From positions 5,436 through 69,435 of the forward strand of contig NZ_DASZKT010000216.1 of the NCBI RefSeq assembly GCF_035552695.1: a stretch of DNA of 64,000 nucleotides, in the 5' to 3' direction. The stretch is from Actinospica sp035552695 (GTDB lineage: Bacteria; Actinomycetota; Actinomycetes; Streptomycetales; Catenulisporaceae). A model generated the notes under the pieces. That model had not been told where the DNA came from, made no database searches, and saw only the letters and a list, made by a program, of their open reading frames with translations. Of this stretch, positions 6,736-15,795 are shown in pieces. Positions within the stretch are counted from its first letter, which is position 1. Every line of letters begins with the position of its first letter. The translations under genes were made by a program, and so were the position numbers.

Positions 6736-9210
6736 TCAGCCGCGCAGCGCGGCGCCGGTGTGGCGCGTGGCCGAGGCGACCGCGGCGTCGCGGACGGCCG
6801 CGACCTCGTCGGCCTTGAGCGTGCGGTCGGTGGCGCGCAGCCGGAGCGAGAACGCGAGGGACTTGGTGCCCTCCTGGACCCGCTCGCCCTCGTACACGTC
6901 GAACAGGCGCACCGACTCCAGCAGCGGGCCCGCCCCTTCGACCAGCGCCGATTCCACGTCGGCCGCCGGGACCTCGCGGGAGACCACGAGCGCGACGTCC
7001 ACCGCCGCGACCGGGAACGCGGAGACCTCCGGGCCGCGCACGTTGACCTCGGTCTCCGGCGTCAGCGCGTCGAGGTTGAGCTCCATCGCGCAGGTGCGCG
7101 GCGGCAGCCCGAGCGCCTCGAGGACCTTCGGGTGCAGCTCGCCGGCGTAGCCGACGATGCGCTCGTCCAGCGAGAGCACCGCGCAGCGGCCCGGGTGCCA
7201 GGGCTCGTACTGCTCCTGGTCCACCGTCAGCTCGGCACCGCAGGCCGCGGCGACCGTGCGGGCCGCCTCGATCGCGTCGGCCCAGGTCGCCTCGCGGCCC
7301 CCGCCCCACCAGCCGGCGCGCTCCCAGGTGCCGGTGAGCACGGCGGCGACGTGCCGCGGCTGGTCCGGCAGCGCTGCCTCGAGCGCGGCCAGCTCCTCGC
7401 CTGAAGGACGGCGGTCCACCGGCAGCCGCGGCGGGGCCGTGGCGCCCGGGCGCGGCTGGTAGACCAGGCCGGTCTCGAACAGCGCGACGTCCGAGAAGCC
7501 GCGGCCCACGTTGCGCCGCAGCGTCGCGAACAGGCCTGGCAGCAGCGTGGTACGCAGCAGCGGGTGCTCGTCCGAGATCGGGTTCACGACCGTCAGGGCG
7601 CTGCGTCGGGCGTCGTCCTCGGGCACCCCCATCGCGTCCAGTTCGGCCTTGCCGACGAACGGGTAGTTCAGCACCTCGACGTAGCCCGCGTCGGCCAGCG
7701 CGCGGCCGACCCGGCGGTGCAGCCGCTGACGCAGCGTCAGGCCACGGCCGCGCGGGGCGGTCGGCAGCCGCGACGGGATCCGGTCGTAGCCCTCGAGCCG
7801 GATGACCTCCTCGGCCAGGTCGTTCGGGTCGGTCAGGTCCGGCCGCCAGGACGGCGGAGTCACCGAGAGCTGGTCCGAGCCCTCGACCGTGCAGCCGACC
7901 TCCTGGAGGCGGCGCACGACGGCGCTGCGCCCGTATTCGAGCCCGGCGACGCGACCCGGGAGCCCCGCGTCGATCACGATCGGCGCGGACGGATGCGGCC
8001 GCGTCGAGGCGACCGTGACCTCCGGGTCCGCCTCGGCGTGCCCGAGCAGCACCAGCAGGTCCACGGCGCGCTGGGCCGCGGCGGCCGCCGCGTTCGGGTC
8101 CACCGCCCGCTCGAAGCGGCGGGAGGCCTCGGACGGCAGCTTGTGCCGGCGGGCGGTGCGCGCGATCGTCGCCGGGGCGAAGTGCGCGGCCTCGATCAGC
8201 ACGTCGACGGTGCCCTCGTGCACCTCGGTGGAGGCGCCGCCCATCACGCCGGCGAGGCCGATCGGCCCGGACTCGTCGGTGATGAGCAGGTCCGCGGGGT
8301 TCAGCTCACGCTCGGCGGCGTCCAGCGTGGTCAGCTTCTCCCCCGCCGCGGCGCGCCGCACCGTGATCCCGCCGGTCAGCCGGTGCAGGTCGTAGGCGTG
8401 CAGCGGCTGGCCGATCTCGATCATCACGTAGTTCGTGATGTCCACGATCAGCGAGATCGGACGCATCCCGGCGAGCTGGATCCGCCGCTGCATCCACAGC
8501 GGACTGGTGGCCAGCGGGTCGATGCCGCGCACGATCCGGGCGACGAAGCGGTCGCAGCCGGTCGGGTCGGCGAGCGTGACCGGGAAGCCGTCGCTCGTCG
8601 GCGCGGGGGTGTCGAGCAGCGCCGGGTCGCGCAGCGTCATACCGTAGGCGATCGCGGTCTCCCGGGCCATGCCGCGCATGGACAGGCAGTAGCCGCGGTC
8701 CGTGGTCACGGCGATGTCCAGCACCTCGTCGCGGATGCCGAGCAGCTCGATCGCGTCCGCGCCGACGGTGACGTCGGAGGGCAGCACGATGATGCCGGTG
8801 TGGTCCTCGCCGAGGCCGAGTTCGCGGGCCGAGCAGATCATGCCGTCGGACACGTGGTCGTAGGTCTTGCGCGCGGCGATCTTGAAGTCACCGGGCAGCA
8901 CCGCACCGGGCAGCGCGGCGACGATCTTGTCGCCGGCCTTGAAGTTCCGTGCGCCGCAGACGATGCCGCGCACGCCGCCCTGCTCGGGGCCGACCTCGAC
9001 CTGGCAGTAGCGGATCGGCTTCTTGAAGCCGGTCAGCTCCTCGATCTCCAGGACCCGGCCGACGACGAGCGGCCCGGTCAGCCCGGCGCCGGACTGGTGC
9101 ACCGTCTCGACCTCGAAGCCGATCGGGATCAGCCGCTCTGCCAGCTCGCGGCCGGAGACCTCGGCGGGCAGGTCGACGTACTCGCGCAGCCAGGAAAGGG
9201 GGACGCGCAT
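6736..9210 (-). CDS. pheT: phenylalanine--tRNA ligase beta subunit
   Basis: Large subunit of the (alpha-beta)2 enzyme that charges tRNA-Phe and edits misacylated Tyr. The 824 residues give the family order: tRNA-binding EMAP-like domain (about residues 40-155), B3/B4 editing region, B5, catalytic-like core (RTTLLPGLFATLRRN), and the C-terminal anticodon-binding FDX-ACB domain beginning near SAFPAVAVDVALVV-like sequence at about residue 735. The start MRVPLSWLREYV is canonical. Its ATG shares one base with the pheS stop (TGATG). Confidence 0.97.
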   Translation of the reverse strand: MRVPLSWLREYVDLPAEVSGRELAERLIPIGFEVETVHQSGAGLTGPLVVGRVLEIEELTGFKKPIRYCQVEVGPEQGGVRGIVCGARNFKAGDKIVAALPGAVLPGDFKIAARKTYDHVSDGMICSARELGLGEDHTGIIVLPSDVTVGADAIELLGIRDEVLDIAVTTDRGYCLSMRGMARETAIAYGMTLRDPALLDTPAPTSDGFPVTLADPTGCDRFVARIVRGIDPLATSPLWMQRRIQLAGMRPISLIVDITNYVMIEIGQPLHAYDLHRLTGGITVRRAAAGEKLTTLDAAERELNPADLLITDESGPIGLAGVMGGASTEVHEGTVDVLIEAAHFAPATIARTARRHKLPSEASRRFERAVDPNAAAAAAQRAVDLLVLLGHAEADPEVTVASTRPHPSAPIVIDAGLPGRVAGLEYGRSAVVRRLQEVGCTVEGSDQLSVTPPSWRPDLTDPNDLAEEVIRLEGYDRIPSRLPTAPRGRGLTLRQRLHRRVGRALADAGYVEVLNYPFVGKAELDAMGVPEDDARRSALTVVNPISDEHPLLRTTLLPGLFATLRRNVGRGFSDVALFETGLVYQPRPGATAPPRLPVDRRPSGEELAALEAALPDQPRHVAAVLTGTWERAGWWGGGREATWADAIEAARTVAAACGAELTVDQEQYEPWHPGRCAVLSLDERIVGYAGELHPKVLEALGLPPRTCAMELNLDALTPETEVNVRGPEVSAFPVAAVDVALVVSREVPAADVESALVEGAGPLLESVRLFDVYEGERVQEGTKSLAFSLRLRATDRTLKADEVAAVRDAAVASATRHTGAALRG

Positions 9211-10346
9211 CAGATTTCCACTCCGAACGGGAGGGTGAAGCGGACGTCACCCTCGACGATGTCGTGCATGTCCGCGATGCCGTGCCGGAACATCAGGGTC
9301 CGCTCGAGACCGATGCCGAACGCGAAGCCGCTGTACCGGTTCGGGTCGATGCCCGCGGACACCAGCACCCGCGGGTTGACCACGCCGCAGCCGCCGAGCT
9401 CGATCCAGCCCTCGGAGGAACAGGTGCGGCAGGGGTTGTCCGGGTCGCCGACGGACGCGCCGTGGCAGACGAAGCACTGCATGTCGAGCTCGGCGCTCGG
9501 CTCGGTGAACGGGAAGTAGTTCGGGCGCAGCCGGGACTTCAGATCGGCGCCGAACATCTCCTGCACGAAGTAGTCCAGGGTGCCCTTGAGGTCGGCCATG
9601 CCGATGCCCTCGTCCACGACCAGGCCCTCGATCTGGTTGAAGACCGGGGTGTGCGTGGCGTCCAGGGCGTCGGTGCGGAAGGTGCGGCCGATGGCGACCA
9701 TGTGCAGCGGCGGCTGCCGCCTGAGCATCGTGCGGATCTGCACCGGGGAGGTCTGGGTGCGCAGGATCAGCGAGTCGCGGCCGTCGTCCTCGTCCGGGTC
9801 GTAGCCCGGGGTGTCGATGAAGAATGTGTCCTGCGGACTGCGCGCCGGGTGGTCCCTGGAGATGTTCAGGGCGTCGAAGTTCATCCACTCGGCCTCGACC
9901 TCCGGACCGTCGTTGACCTCCCAGCCGAGGGCGCCGAAGACCTCTGCGACGCGCTCGGTGAGGGTGGTCAGCGGGTGCCGGCCGCCGCGCGGCGTGCGGT
10001 CCCAGGGCAGCGTGACGTCGACGGACTCCTCGACGAGCACCCGGGTGTCGCGCTCGGCCTCGAGCTCGGCGCGGCGTGCGACGACGGCCTTGGACACGGC
10101 GGCGCGGGCCTGGCCGACCCGCTTGCCCGCGTCGGCCTTCGCGGCCGGGGGCAGCGCGCCGATCTCGCGGTTGGCCAGCGCCAGCGGCGAGCGGTCCTTC
10201 GCGTGGGCGATCTCCGCCTCGTGCAGGGCGTCGAGATCGGCGGCCGCGGCGACGGCGGCCAGTGCCTCGTCCCGGGCGCGCTCGACGGCCTCGGGCTTGA
10301 GCACTTCGACCTCCACCGGGTCGTAGGTCTTATTCGGTGCGGACAT
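9210..10346 (-). CDS. pheS: phenylalanine--tRNA ligase alpha subunit
   Basis: Catalytic subunit of PheRS. The N-terminal coiled-coil arm (about residues 1-100, rich in Ala, Arg, Glu) is followed by the class-II core with HPLTTL, motif 2 LLRTQTSPVQIR and the C-terminal GFAFGIGLERTLM. I start at MSAPNKTYDP (378 residues) because GAAGAAGAG lies upstream; an in-frame start ten codons earlier sits on that ribosome site. One-base overlap with pheT. A 139-bp gap separates it from the kinase gene; I saw no T-box motif there. Confidence 0.96.
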   Translation of the reverse strand: MSAPNKTYDPVEVEVLKPEAVERARDEALAAVAAAADLDALHEAEIAHAKDRSPLALANREIGALPPAAKADAGKRVGQARAAVSKAVVARRAELEAERDTRVLVEESVDVTLPWDRTPRGGRHPLTTLTERVAEVFGALGWEVNDGPEVEAEWMNFDALNISRDHPARSPQDTFFIDTPGYDPDEDDGRDSLILRTQTSPVQIRTMLRRQPPLHMVAIGRTFRTDALDATHTPVFNQIEGLVVDEGIGMADLKGTLDYFVQEMFGADLKSRLRPNYFPFTEPSAELDMQCFVCHGASVGDPDNPCRTCSSEGWIELGGCGVVNPRVLVSAGIDPNRYSGFAFGIGLERTLMFRHGIADMHDIVEGDVRFTLPFGVEI

Positions 10347-10485
10347 GGGGTTCGGCTCTTCTTCCGCTACTTCCACGCCATCGCGGCGTGCGGTCTCTTC
10401 TCGGCGGGCGCCCCAATCCTAACGGGCGCGGGCCGACGGGCAGGCGGGAACGCCCGCTGCCCGGACCGGCGATGACGACAGCCGG

Positions 10486-11574
10486 TCAGGCAGCAGGCAT
10501 CGTAAATCGGAAGCGGGCGCCGCCGCCGGGGGCCCGGCCGACCGTGATGCTGCCGCCGTGCGCCTCGACGATGCCCTTGACGATGTAGAGGCCGAGGCCC
10601 GTGCCGCCGCGCCGGTTGCCGCGCCAGAAGCGGGTGAAGACGCGGCCGAGCATGGCCTCGGGGATGCCGGGGCCCTCGTCGTCCACGGTCATCGCGATCA
10701 TGGGCGGGCCCTCTCCCTTCCGCTCGTCGTCCTCGGGCTCGGTCAGCTCCTTGAAGGAGATGGTGACACGGCCCTCGCCGTGCCGCACCGCGTTTTCCAG
10801 CAGGTTGGCCACCACCTGCCGCAGCTTGTCCGGGTCGGCCCAGACCGCCGGCAGGTCAATCGATTGTACGTCGAAGCGCTCGGCCGACTGGCCCGCCGCG
10901 ATCATCCCCGCGACCTGCTCCGTCACCAGGTCCGCCAGATCGATGGGATAGCAGCCGAGCTGCAGACGGCCGGAGTCGATGCGCGCGATGTCGAGCAGTT
11001 CGGCGATCAGCCGGGTGACGCGGTCGGCGTCGGCGTCCACCGTCTCCAGCATGAGCTTGCGCTGGTCGTCGGTGAAGCGCTCCCACTTGGCGAGCAGCGT
11101 CGCCGTGAAGCCCTTGACGCTGGTGAGCGGGGAGCGCAGCTCGTGCGCCACGGTGGCGATGAGGTCCGCGTGCCGACGCTCGACGCGGGCGCGGGCCGAG
11201 GTGTCGCGCAGCCCGATGACGACCCGCGCGATCGGGCCGCCGCCGTGTTCCCGCACGTAGCGCGCGGTGACCAGCACGTCCCGGCCGTCCGGCAGCAGCA
11301 ACCGCGTCTCCGGCTGGCCGGTGCGGATGGCGAGGCCGCCGTAGGGGTCGGTGCAGGCCCACCAGAGCCGGCCCTCCAGATCGAGCAGCGGCAGCGCCTC
11401 GTCGAGCTGGCGGCCGAGCGCGCCGGCCGCGGGCAGTTCGGTGATGCGCTCGGCGGCGCGGTTGAAGACCACGACGAGGCCCTCCGCGTCCGTGATGACC
11501 ACACCGTCCGGCAGATCGTCATAGTGCGGCCCGAACGCGGCGTCGTCCGGTACCTGCGAATCTCTCGAATCCAA
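10486..11574 (-). CDS. soluble PAS-domain sensor histidine kinase
   Basis: A 362-residue cytoplasmic kinase with no membrane segment. A PAS domain (about residues 15-130, LPDGVVITDAEGLVVVFN) precedes a HisKA helix with H-box HELRSPLTSVKGF and an ATPase domain with N-box NLLENAVRHGEG, DEGPGIP and GTGLGLYIVKGI. No response regulator is adjacent. The start is TTG 11574, chosen because no ATG or GTG precedes the PAS domain in frame; this is uncertain. A kinase at this spot between the SpoU-type gene and pheST is familiar from streptomycetes. The ligand is unknown. Confidence 0.9.
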   Translation of the reverse strand: MDSRDSQVPDDAAFGPHYDDLPDGVVITDAEGLVVVFNRAAERITELPAAGALGRQLDEALPLLDLEGRLWWACTDPYGGLAIRTGQPETRLLLPDGRDVLVTARYVREHGGGPIARVVIGLRDTSARARVERRHADLIATVAHELRSPLTSVKGFTATLLAKWERFTDDQRKLMLETVDADADRVTRLIAELLDIARIDSGRLQLGCYPIDLADLVTEQVAGMIAAGQSAERFDVQSIDLPAVWADPDKLRQVVANLLENAVRHGEGRVTISFKELTEPEDDERKGEGPPMIAMTVDDEGPGIPEAMLGRVFTRFWRGNRRGGTGLGLYIVKGIVEAHGGSITVGRAPGGGARFRFTMPAA

Positions 11575-11792
11575 CTGGACCTGAGTCCTCTCCCTGACCG
11601 CTCATGTCCGTCTGTGCCTGTACACGAAGCCTTGGACACCGGGCGACCGCCGTGACCGGTCCCATTCTGCCTCGCTGACACCCCATCATTCCCGCTGCCG
11701 CCACCGTAGCGCCAGCCTTGGCGGACATACGCCCCTGTCTTCGGACGTCTAGGTGCGGGAATGGAGCGCGGCGCAGTTCAGGGTGAGGAAGA

Positions 11793-12623
<831 letters not shown>

Positions 12624-12667
12624 CCGGGATTCGCTTCGGGGTTCGTCGGCCGCGGTGGCAGAGCCAC

Positions 12668-13063
12668 TCAGGCCGCGACCTTCTCGGCCTTCGGCGCGTT
12701 CACGTCGGCCGGCAGCGCCTTCTGGGCCACCTCGACGAGCGCGGCGAAGGCGGCGGCGTCGTTGACGGCGAGGTCCGCGAGGATCTTGCGGTCCACCTCG
12801 ACGCCCGCGGCCTTGAGGCCCTGGATGAAGCGGTTGTAGGTCAGGCCGTTGGCGCGGGCCGCGGCGTTGATGCGCTGGATCCACAGCCGGCGGAAGTCGC
12901 CCTTGCGCTTCTTGCGGTCCCGGTACGCGTAGACCAGGGAGTGGGTGACCTGCTCCTTGGCCTTGCGGTACAGGCGGGAACGCTGGCCGCGGTAGCCGCT
13001 CGCCTGCTCCAGGATCGCCCGGCGCTTCTTGTGGGCGTTGACCGCCCGCTTCACGCGTGCCAT
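12668..13063 (-). CDS. rplT: 50S ribosomal protein L20
   Basis: The 131-residue basic protein begins MARVKRAVNAHKKRRAIL and contains SGYRGQRSRLYRKAKEQV and RDRKKRKGDFRRLWIQRINA, diagnostic for L20. It binds 23S rRNA early in 50S assembly. A C-terminal tail of about 12 residues extends beyond the usual end. Third gene of the infC-rpmI-rplT operon; L20 is the feedback regulator of this operon in several bacteria. Confidence 0.98.
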   Translation of the reverse strand: MARVKRAVNAHKKRRAILEQASGYRGQRSRLYRKAKEQVTHSLVYAYRDRKKRKGDFRRLWIQRINAAARANGLTYNRFIQGLKAAGVEVDRKILADLAVNDAAAFAALVEVAQKALPADVNAPKAEKVAA

Positions 13064-13160
13064 GTGTACTCGTCTCCTCGGGGGCGGGGCCGGGCGCTGT
13101 GCGGAGCGCGGCGCGGCCCCTTAAATCTCAGGGGTCTGGGGGTCTAACGCGGGATGGCGG

Positions 13161-13355
13161 CTACTTGCCGAGCAGCCGCTTGATCTTCTTCACGTCGGCC
13201 GGGGCGAGGACGACCTCGCCGGTCACGCGGCGGGTGTAGCGCGAGGACTTGTGCTCGAGCAGGTGGCGCTTGCCCGCCTGACCCCGCATGACCTTGCCGG
13301 AGCCGGTCAGCCGGAACCGCTTCTTGGCACCGCTGTGCGTCTTGTTCTTCGGCAT
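13161..13355 (-). CDS. rpmI: 50S ribosomal protein L35
   Basis: A 64-residue basic protein, MPKNKTHSGAKKRFRLTG at the start and IKRLLGK at the end, a full-length L35. It lies between infC (139-bp gap) and rplT (97-bp gap), the standard order. The open frame extends upstream into the infC tail, but MPKNKTHS is the conserved N-terminus. Confidence 0.98.
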   Translation of the reverse strand: MPKNKTHSGAKKRFRLTGSGKVMRGQAGKRHLLEHKSSRYTRRVTGEVVLAPADVKKIKRLLGK

Positions 13356-13494
13356 GGCTGCCGTGTCTCCATCTCGTGTCGCGTGCCGATTCCGCCGCCA
13401 CCCGCCTGCCGGGGCGGGCGGTGCGGCGCAATCGTGCCTCGGGGCGGCGGCGGTGTGCCGTCGCCGGTTCGTGTCTCGGCGGGACGCGCGGGAG

Positions 13495-14175
13495 TTACTC
13501 CGCGGTCTCCTCGGTCGGCGTCTCGACGGCCTCGACGGACGTGTCGATCTCGTCGTGCTCGATCGGCGCCGCTTCCGCCTCCACGTCGGCTTCCGCATGG
13601 CGGCCGCCGGACTGCTCGGCGCGGGCGGCCTTCGCGGCACGGGCCTCCGCCATCGCGTCGACCTTCTTCTTGCGCGGGCCGAGCACCATGATCATGTTGC
13701 GGCCGTCCTGCTTCGGCGCGAACTCGACGAAGCCGAGCTCCTCGACGTCCGAGGCGAGCCGGTCGAGCAGCCTGCGGCCGAGCTCCGGGCGGGACTGCTC
13801 CCGGCCGCGGAACATGATCGTGATCTTGACCTTGTCCCCGGCGTTCAGGAACCGCACCACGTGACCCTTCTTGGTCTCGTAGTCGTGCGGGTCGATCTTC
13901 GGCCGGAGCTTCATCTCCTTGATGATGGTGTGCGCCTGGTTCTTGCGCGCCTCTCGGGCCTTCATCGCGGACTCGTACTTGAACTTGCCGTAGTCCATGA
14001 GCTTGGCCACCGGCGGGCGCGAGGTGGGCGCGATTTCGACCAGATCGAGGTCGGACTCCTGGGCGAGACGCAGCGCGTCCTGGATCGAGACGATCCCGAC
14101 CTGCTGTCCGTCCGGGCCGACCAGGCGCACCTCGGGCACGCGGATCCGGTCGTTGATACGGGGTTCGGCGCTGAT
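13495..14175 (-). CDS. infC: translation initiation factor IF-3, AUC start codon
   Basis: IF3 binds the 30S subunit, prevents early 50S joining and rejects poor start codons. The protein begins at the conserved SAEPRINDRIRVPEVRLVG and has both IF3 domains joined by the YGKFKYESAMKAREARKNQ helix; an acidic tail of about 50 residues follows KKKVDAMAEAR. I place the start at ATC 14173-14175, since AGGAGG lies 4 nt upstream. The nearest ATG (14193) would translate the Shine-Dalgarno itself as LGG. Non-AUG starts are a known infC trait, used for self-control by IF3. Confidence 0.93.
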   Translation of the reverse strand: MSAEPRINDRIRVPEVRLVGPDGQQVGIVSIQDALRLAQESDLDLVEIAPTSRPPVAKLMDYGKFKYESAMKAREARKNQAHTIIKEMKLRPKIDPHDYETKKGHVVRFLNAGDKVKITIMFRGREQSRPELGRRLLDRLASDVEELGFVEFAPKQDGRNMIMVLGPRKKKVDAMAEARAAKAARAEQSGGRHAEADVEAEAAPIEHDEIDTSVEAVETPTEETAE

Positions 14176-14583
14176 GGGGCCTCCTAGGTTCATGCGGTCC
14201 CGGTGGCTCGCCGTGAGCCGTGCGTACCGGGTCCACTGGACAGTGCGGGGTGAGCCCGCACCGCCGTGAAACGCCGAGATGGCTGGGAACGATTCCCCGA
14301 CACGCGAAAAAGCTCCGCAATGCCTGCTTTCGCAGGAGCAATGCAGAGCTCCACCTTGCCGTCGCGCGCGAATGCACTTCGCACGCCGGTACCGTACCCA
14401 TCGACCGCCGGTCGATCAGGTGGGAGGTGGGCCCTCCACTTGCGCGTCGGGGCCGCCCACGGGCAGTCCCTTACTTGACGCTCTGTCTAGGTTAGCAGAC
14501 TTCGCGGGGTGACCCGGCCCTGCCGGCCCTGCGCACGGGCGTGCGACACTGGCGTGTCGGGAGTACCAGCATGAGGAGCGAGC
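14176..14583. other. infC leader and divergent promoter region
   Basis: No gene is seen in these 408 bp. The left half is the infC leader with its Shine-Dalgarno (AGGAGG, 14180-14185 on the minus strand) and the hairpin at 14307-14350. The right half must hold promoters for infC (minus) and the DUF1844 gene (plus). Possible elements near 14475-14497, such as TTGACG and TAGGTT, do not have standard spacing, so I do not call a promoter. Confidence 0.6.
14307..14350 (-). terminator. attenuator-like hairpin with U-run in the infC leader
   Basis: Read on the minus strand, an imperfect stem (outer arms AGCTC/GAGCT, inner arms CCTGC/GCAGG) closed by a GAAA loop is followed directly by five T residues. 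It lies about 130 nt upstream of the infC AUC start and inside the presumed leader, so it would stop transcription before the operon unless disrupted. It looks like a ribosomal-protein or IF3 operon attenuator; the controlling factor is not visible. Confidence 0.65.
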
Positions 14584-14949
14584 GTGAGCACGACGTCCGA
14601 GACCGCAGCGATCGACCTGTCCGACCCGCGCGACCTTGCCGAGGTTCCGGCGGTCGAGGTGATCGCGACGCTGGCCGTGCACCTGATGACGGCGGCCGCG
14701 GTGCAACTGGGCCTCGGCGAGCCGGACGAGCACGGGCACGCTCCCGAGAAGGACCTGGACGAGGCGCGCAAGCTGATCACCGCGCTGGCCGGGCTGGTCA
14801 CGGCGGCCGCGCCGGAGATCGGTTCGCAGCACGCGCTGCCGCTGCGGGACGGGCTGCGGACGCTGCAGCTGGCCTTCCGCGAGGCCTCGGCGGTGCAGGA
14901 CACGCCCGGTCAGGGCCCGGGCGAGAAGCTGACCGGCCCGGTGAACTGA
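14584..14949 (+). CDS. DUF1844 family protein
   Basis: The 121-residue protein has the DUF1844 core EVIATLAVHLMTAAAVQLGLG followed by EKDLDEARKLITALAGLV, as in small actinobacterial proteins encoded next to infC. It is predicted helical and cytoplasmic; function unknown. GTG start with GAGGAG about 6 nt upstream. It is divergent from infC and converges with the SseB-like gene. Confidence 0.85.
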   Translation: MSTTSETAAIDLSDPRDLAEVPAVEVIATLAVHLMTAAAVQLGLGEPDEHGHAPEKDLDEARKLITALAGLVTAAAPEIGSQHALPLRDGLRTLQLAFREASAVQDTPGQGPGEKLTGPVN

Positions 14950-15006
14950 CGCCGCCTCGGCCGACCCGCTCGTGCCCTCGGCTGTTCCGTCAGTCCGTCG
15001 GTTCCG

Positions 15007-15795
15007 TCAGTTGTTCGAGGCCGAGTCGGGCGCCAGCACGATCTGCAGTCCGCCGGAGAGCCGGTCGCGCAGCAGCGGGTCCTCCGAGATCCTCGCCGCG
15101 ACCTGCTGCAGGGGCTCGGTGAGCCGCACCGGTTCGGTGCCGGGCACGAAGCCGAGCGCCAGCATCGTGACGTCCTCCGCGGCCTGGCCGAGCCGCGCCG
15201 AGTCGAGCACCCGGGAGATCTCCGGCACGCTCGCGAGCACCCGCTTGATCGCCTCCATGACCTCCGGGTCCACGGCCGGGGGCAGCGGCTTGCGCTGTTG
15301 CGCGAAGGCCCGCAGCGGGCTGCCGGAGATCTCGAACTGGCCGGGTCCGCCGAGGTCGAGCAGCAGCACGGCGGCGTTCTCCTGCAGGGTGGCGGCGGCC
15401 GCCGTCTCCACCGAGACCGGGATCGGCCGCGCCTGCGGGTGGCCCGCCTCCGCCGCCCATTCGGCCAGCGCCCGCACGGAGGTGAACGCGGGCAGGGCCT
15501 TCGTTCCGTCGCCGGCCACCAGCGTGACCACCGCCATGTCGCTGTCCTTGTCGCGGCGCAGCGGCTCGCCGTCCGGGCCGAGCGTCTCGGCCGCCTCGGT
15601 CTCACCGAGCACCGCGACCACCGGCACCAGCACGCGTCGGCCGACCAGTGCCGCGTACGCCGGGTACACGGCGGCCTCGTCGCGCCGGGCGGCGGCCAGC
15701 ACCTCGATCAGCGCGGGGTCGGCGGTCCCGTCGTCACCGTCGAATCCGGTGGACAGCAGATTGCGCTGATGCGCGGGGCCCTGGGTATCGCTCAT
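15007..15795 (-). CDS. SseB domain protein
   Basis: A 262-residue soluble protein with an SseB N-terminal-type domain (about residues 25-140, VYPAYAALVGRRVLVPVVAV, then TKALPAFTSVRALAEW) and a second alpha/beta part ending LVLAPDSASNN. SseB-like proteins are common in actinobacteria and mostly uncharacterised. Its ATG overlaps the mycosin stop (ATGA), so it is coupled to the two membrane-associated genes before it, a link that may hint at a shared envelope role. Confidence 0.8.
   Translation of the reverse strand: MSDTQGPAHQRNLLSTGFDGDDGTADPALIEVLAAARRDEAAVYPAYAALVGRRVLVPVVAVLGETEAAETLGPDGEPLRRDKDSDMAVVTLVAGDGTKALPAFTSVRALAEWAAEAGHPQARPIPVSVETAAAATLQENAAVLLLDLGGPGQFEISGSPLRAFAQQRKPLPPAVDPEVMEAIKRVLASVPEISRVLDSARLGQAAEDVTMLALGFVPGTEPVRLTEPLQQVAARISEDPLLRDRLSGGLQIVLAPDSASNN

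Noticed and set aside
10347..10485. T-box or Phe leader before pheS
   Set aside because: No T-box motif or Phe-rich leader peptide seen; the interval is short.
14190..14193. ATG giving a longer IF3
   Set aside because: The extra codons are the Shine-Dalgarno; AUC at 14175 fits the ribosome site and the conserved N-terminus.
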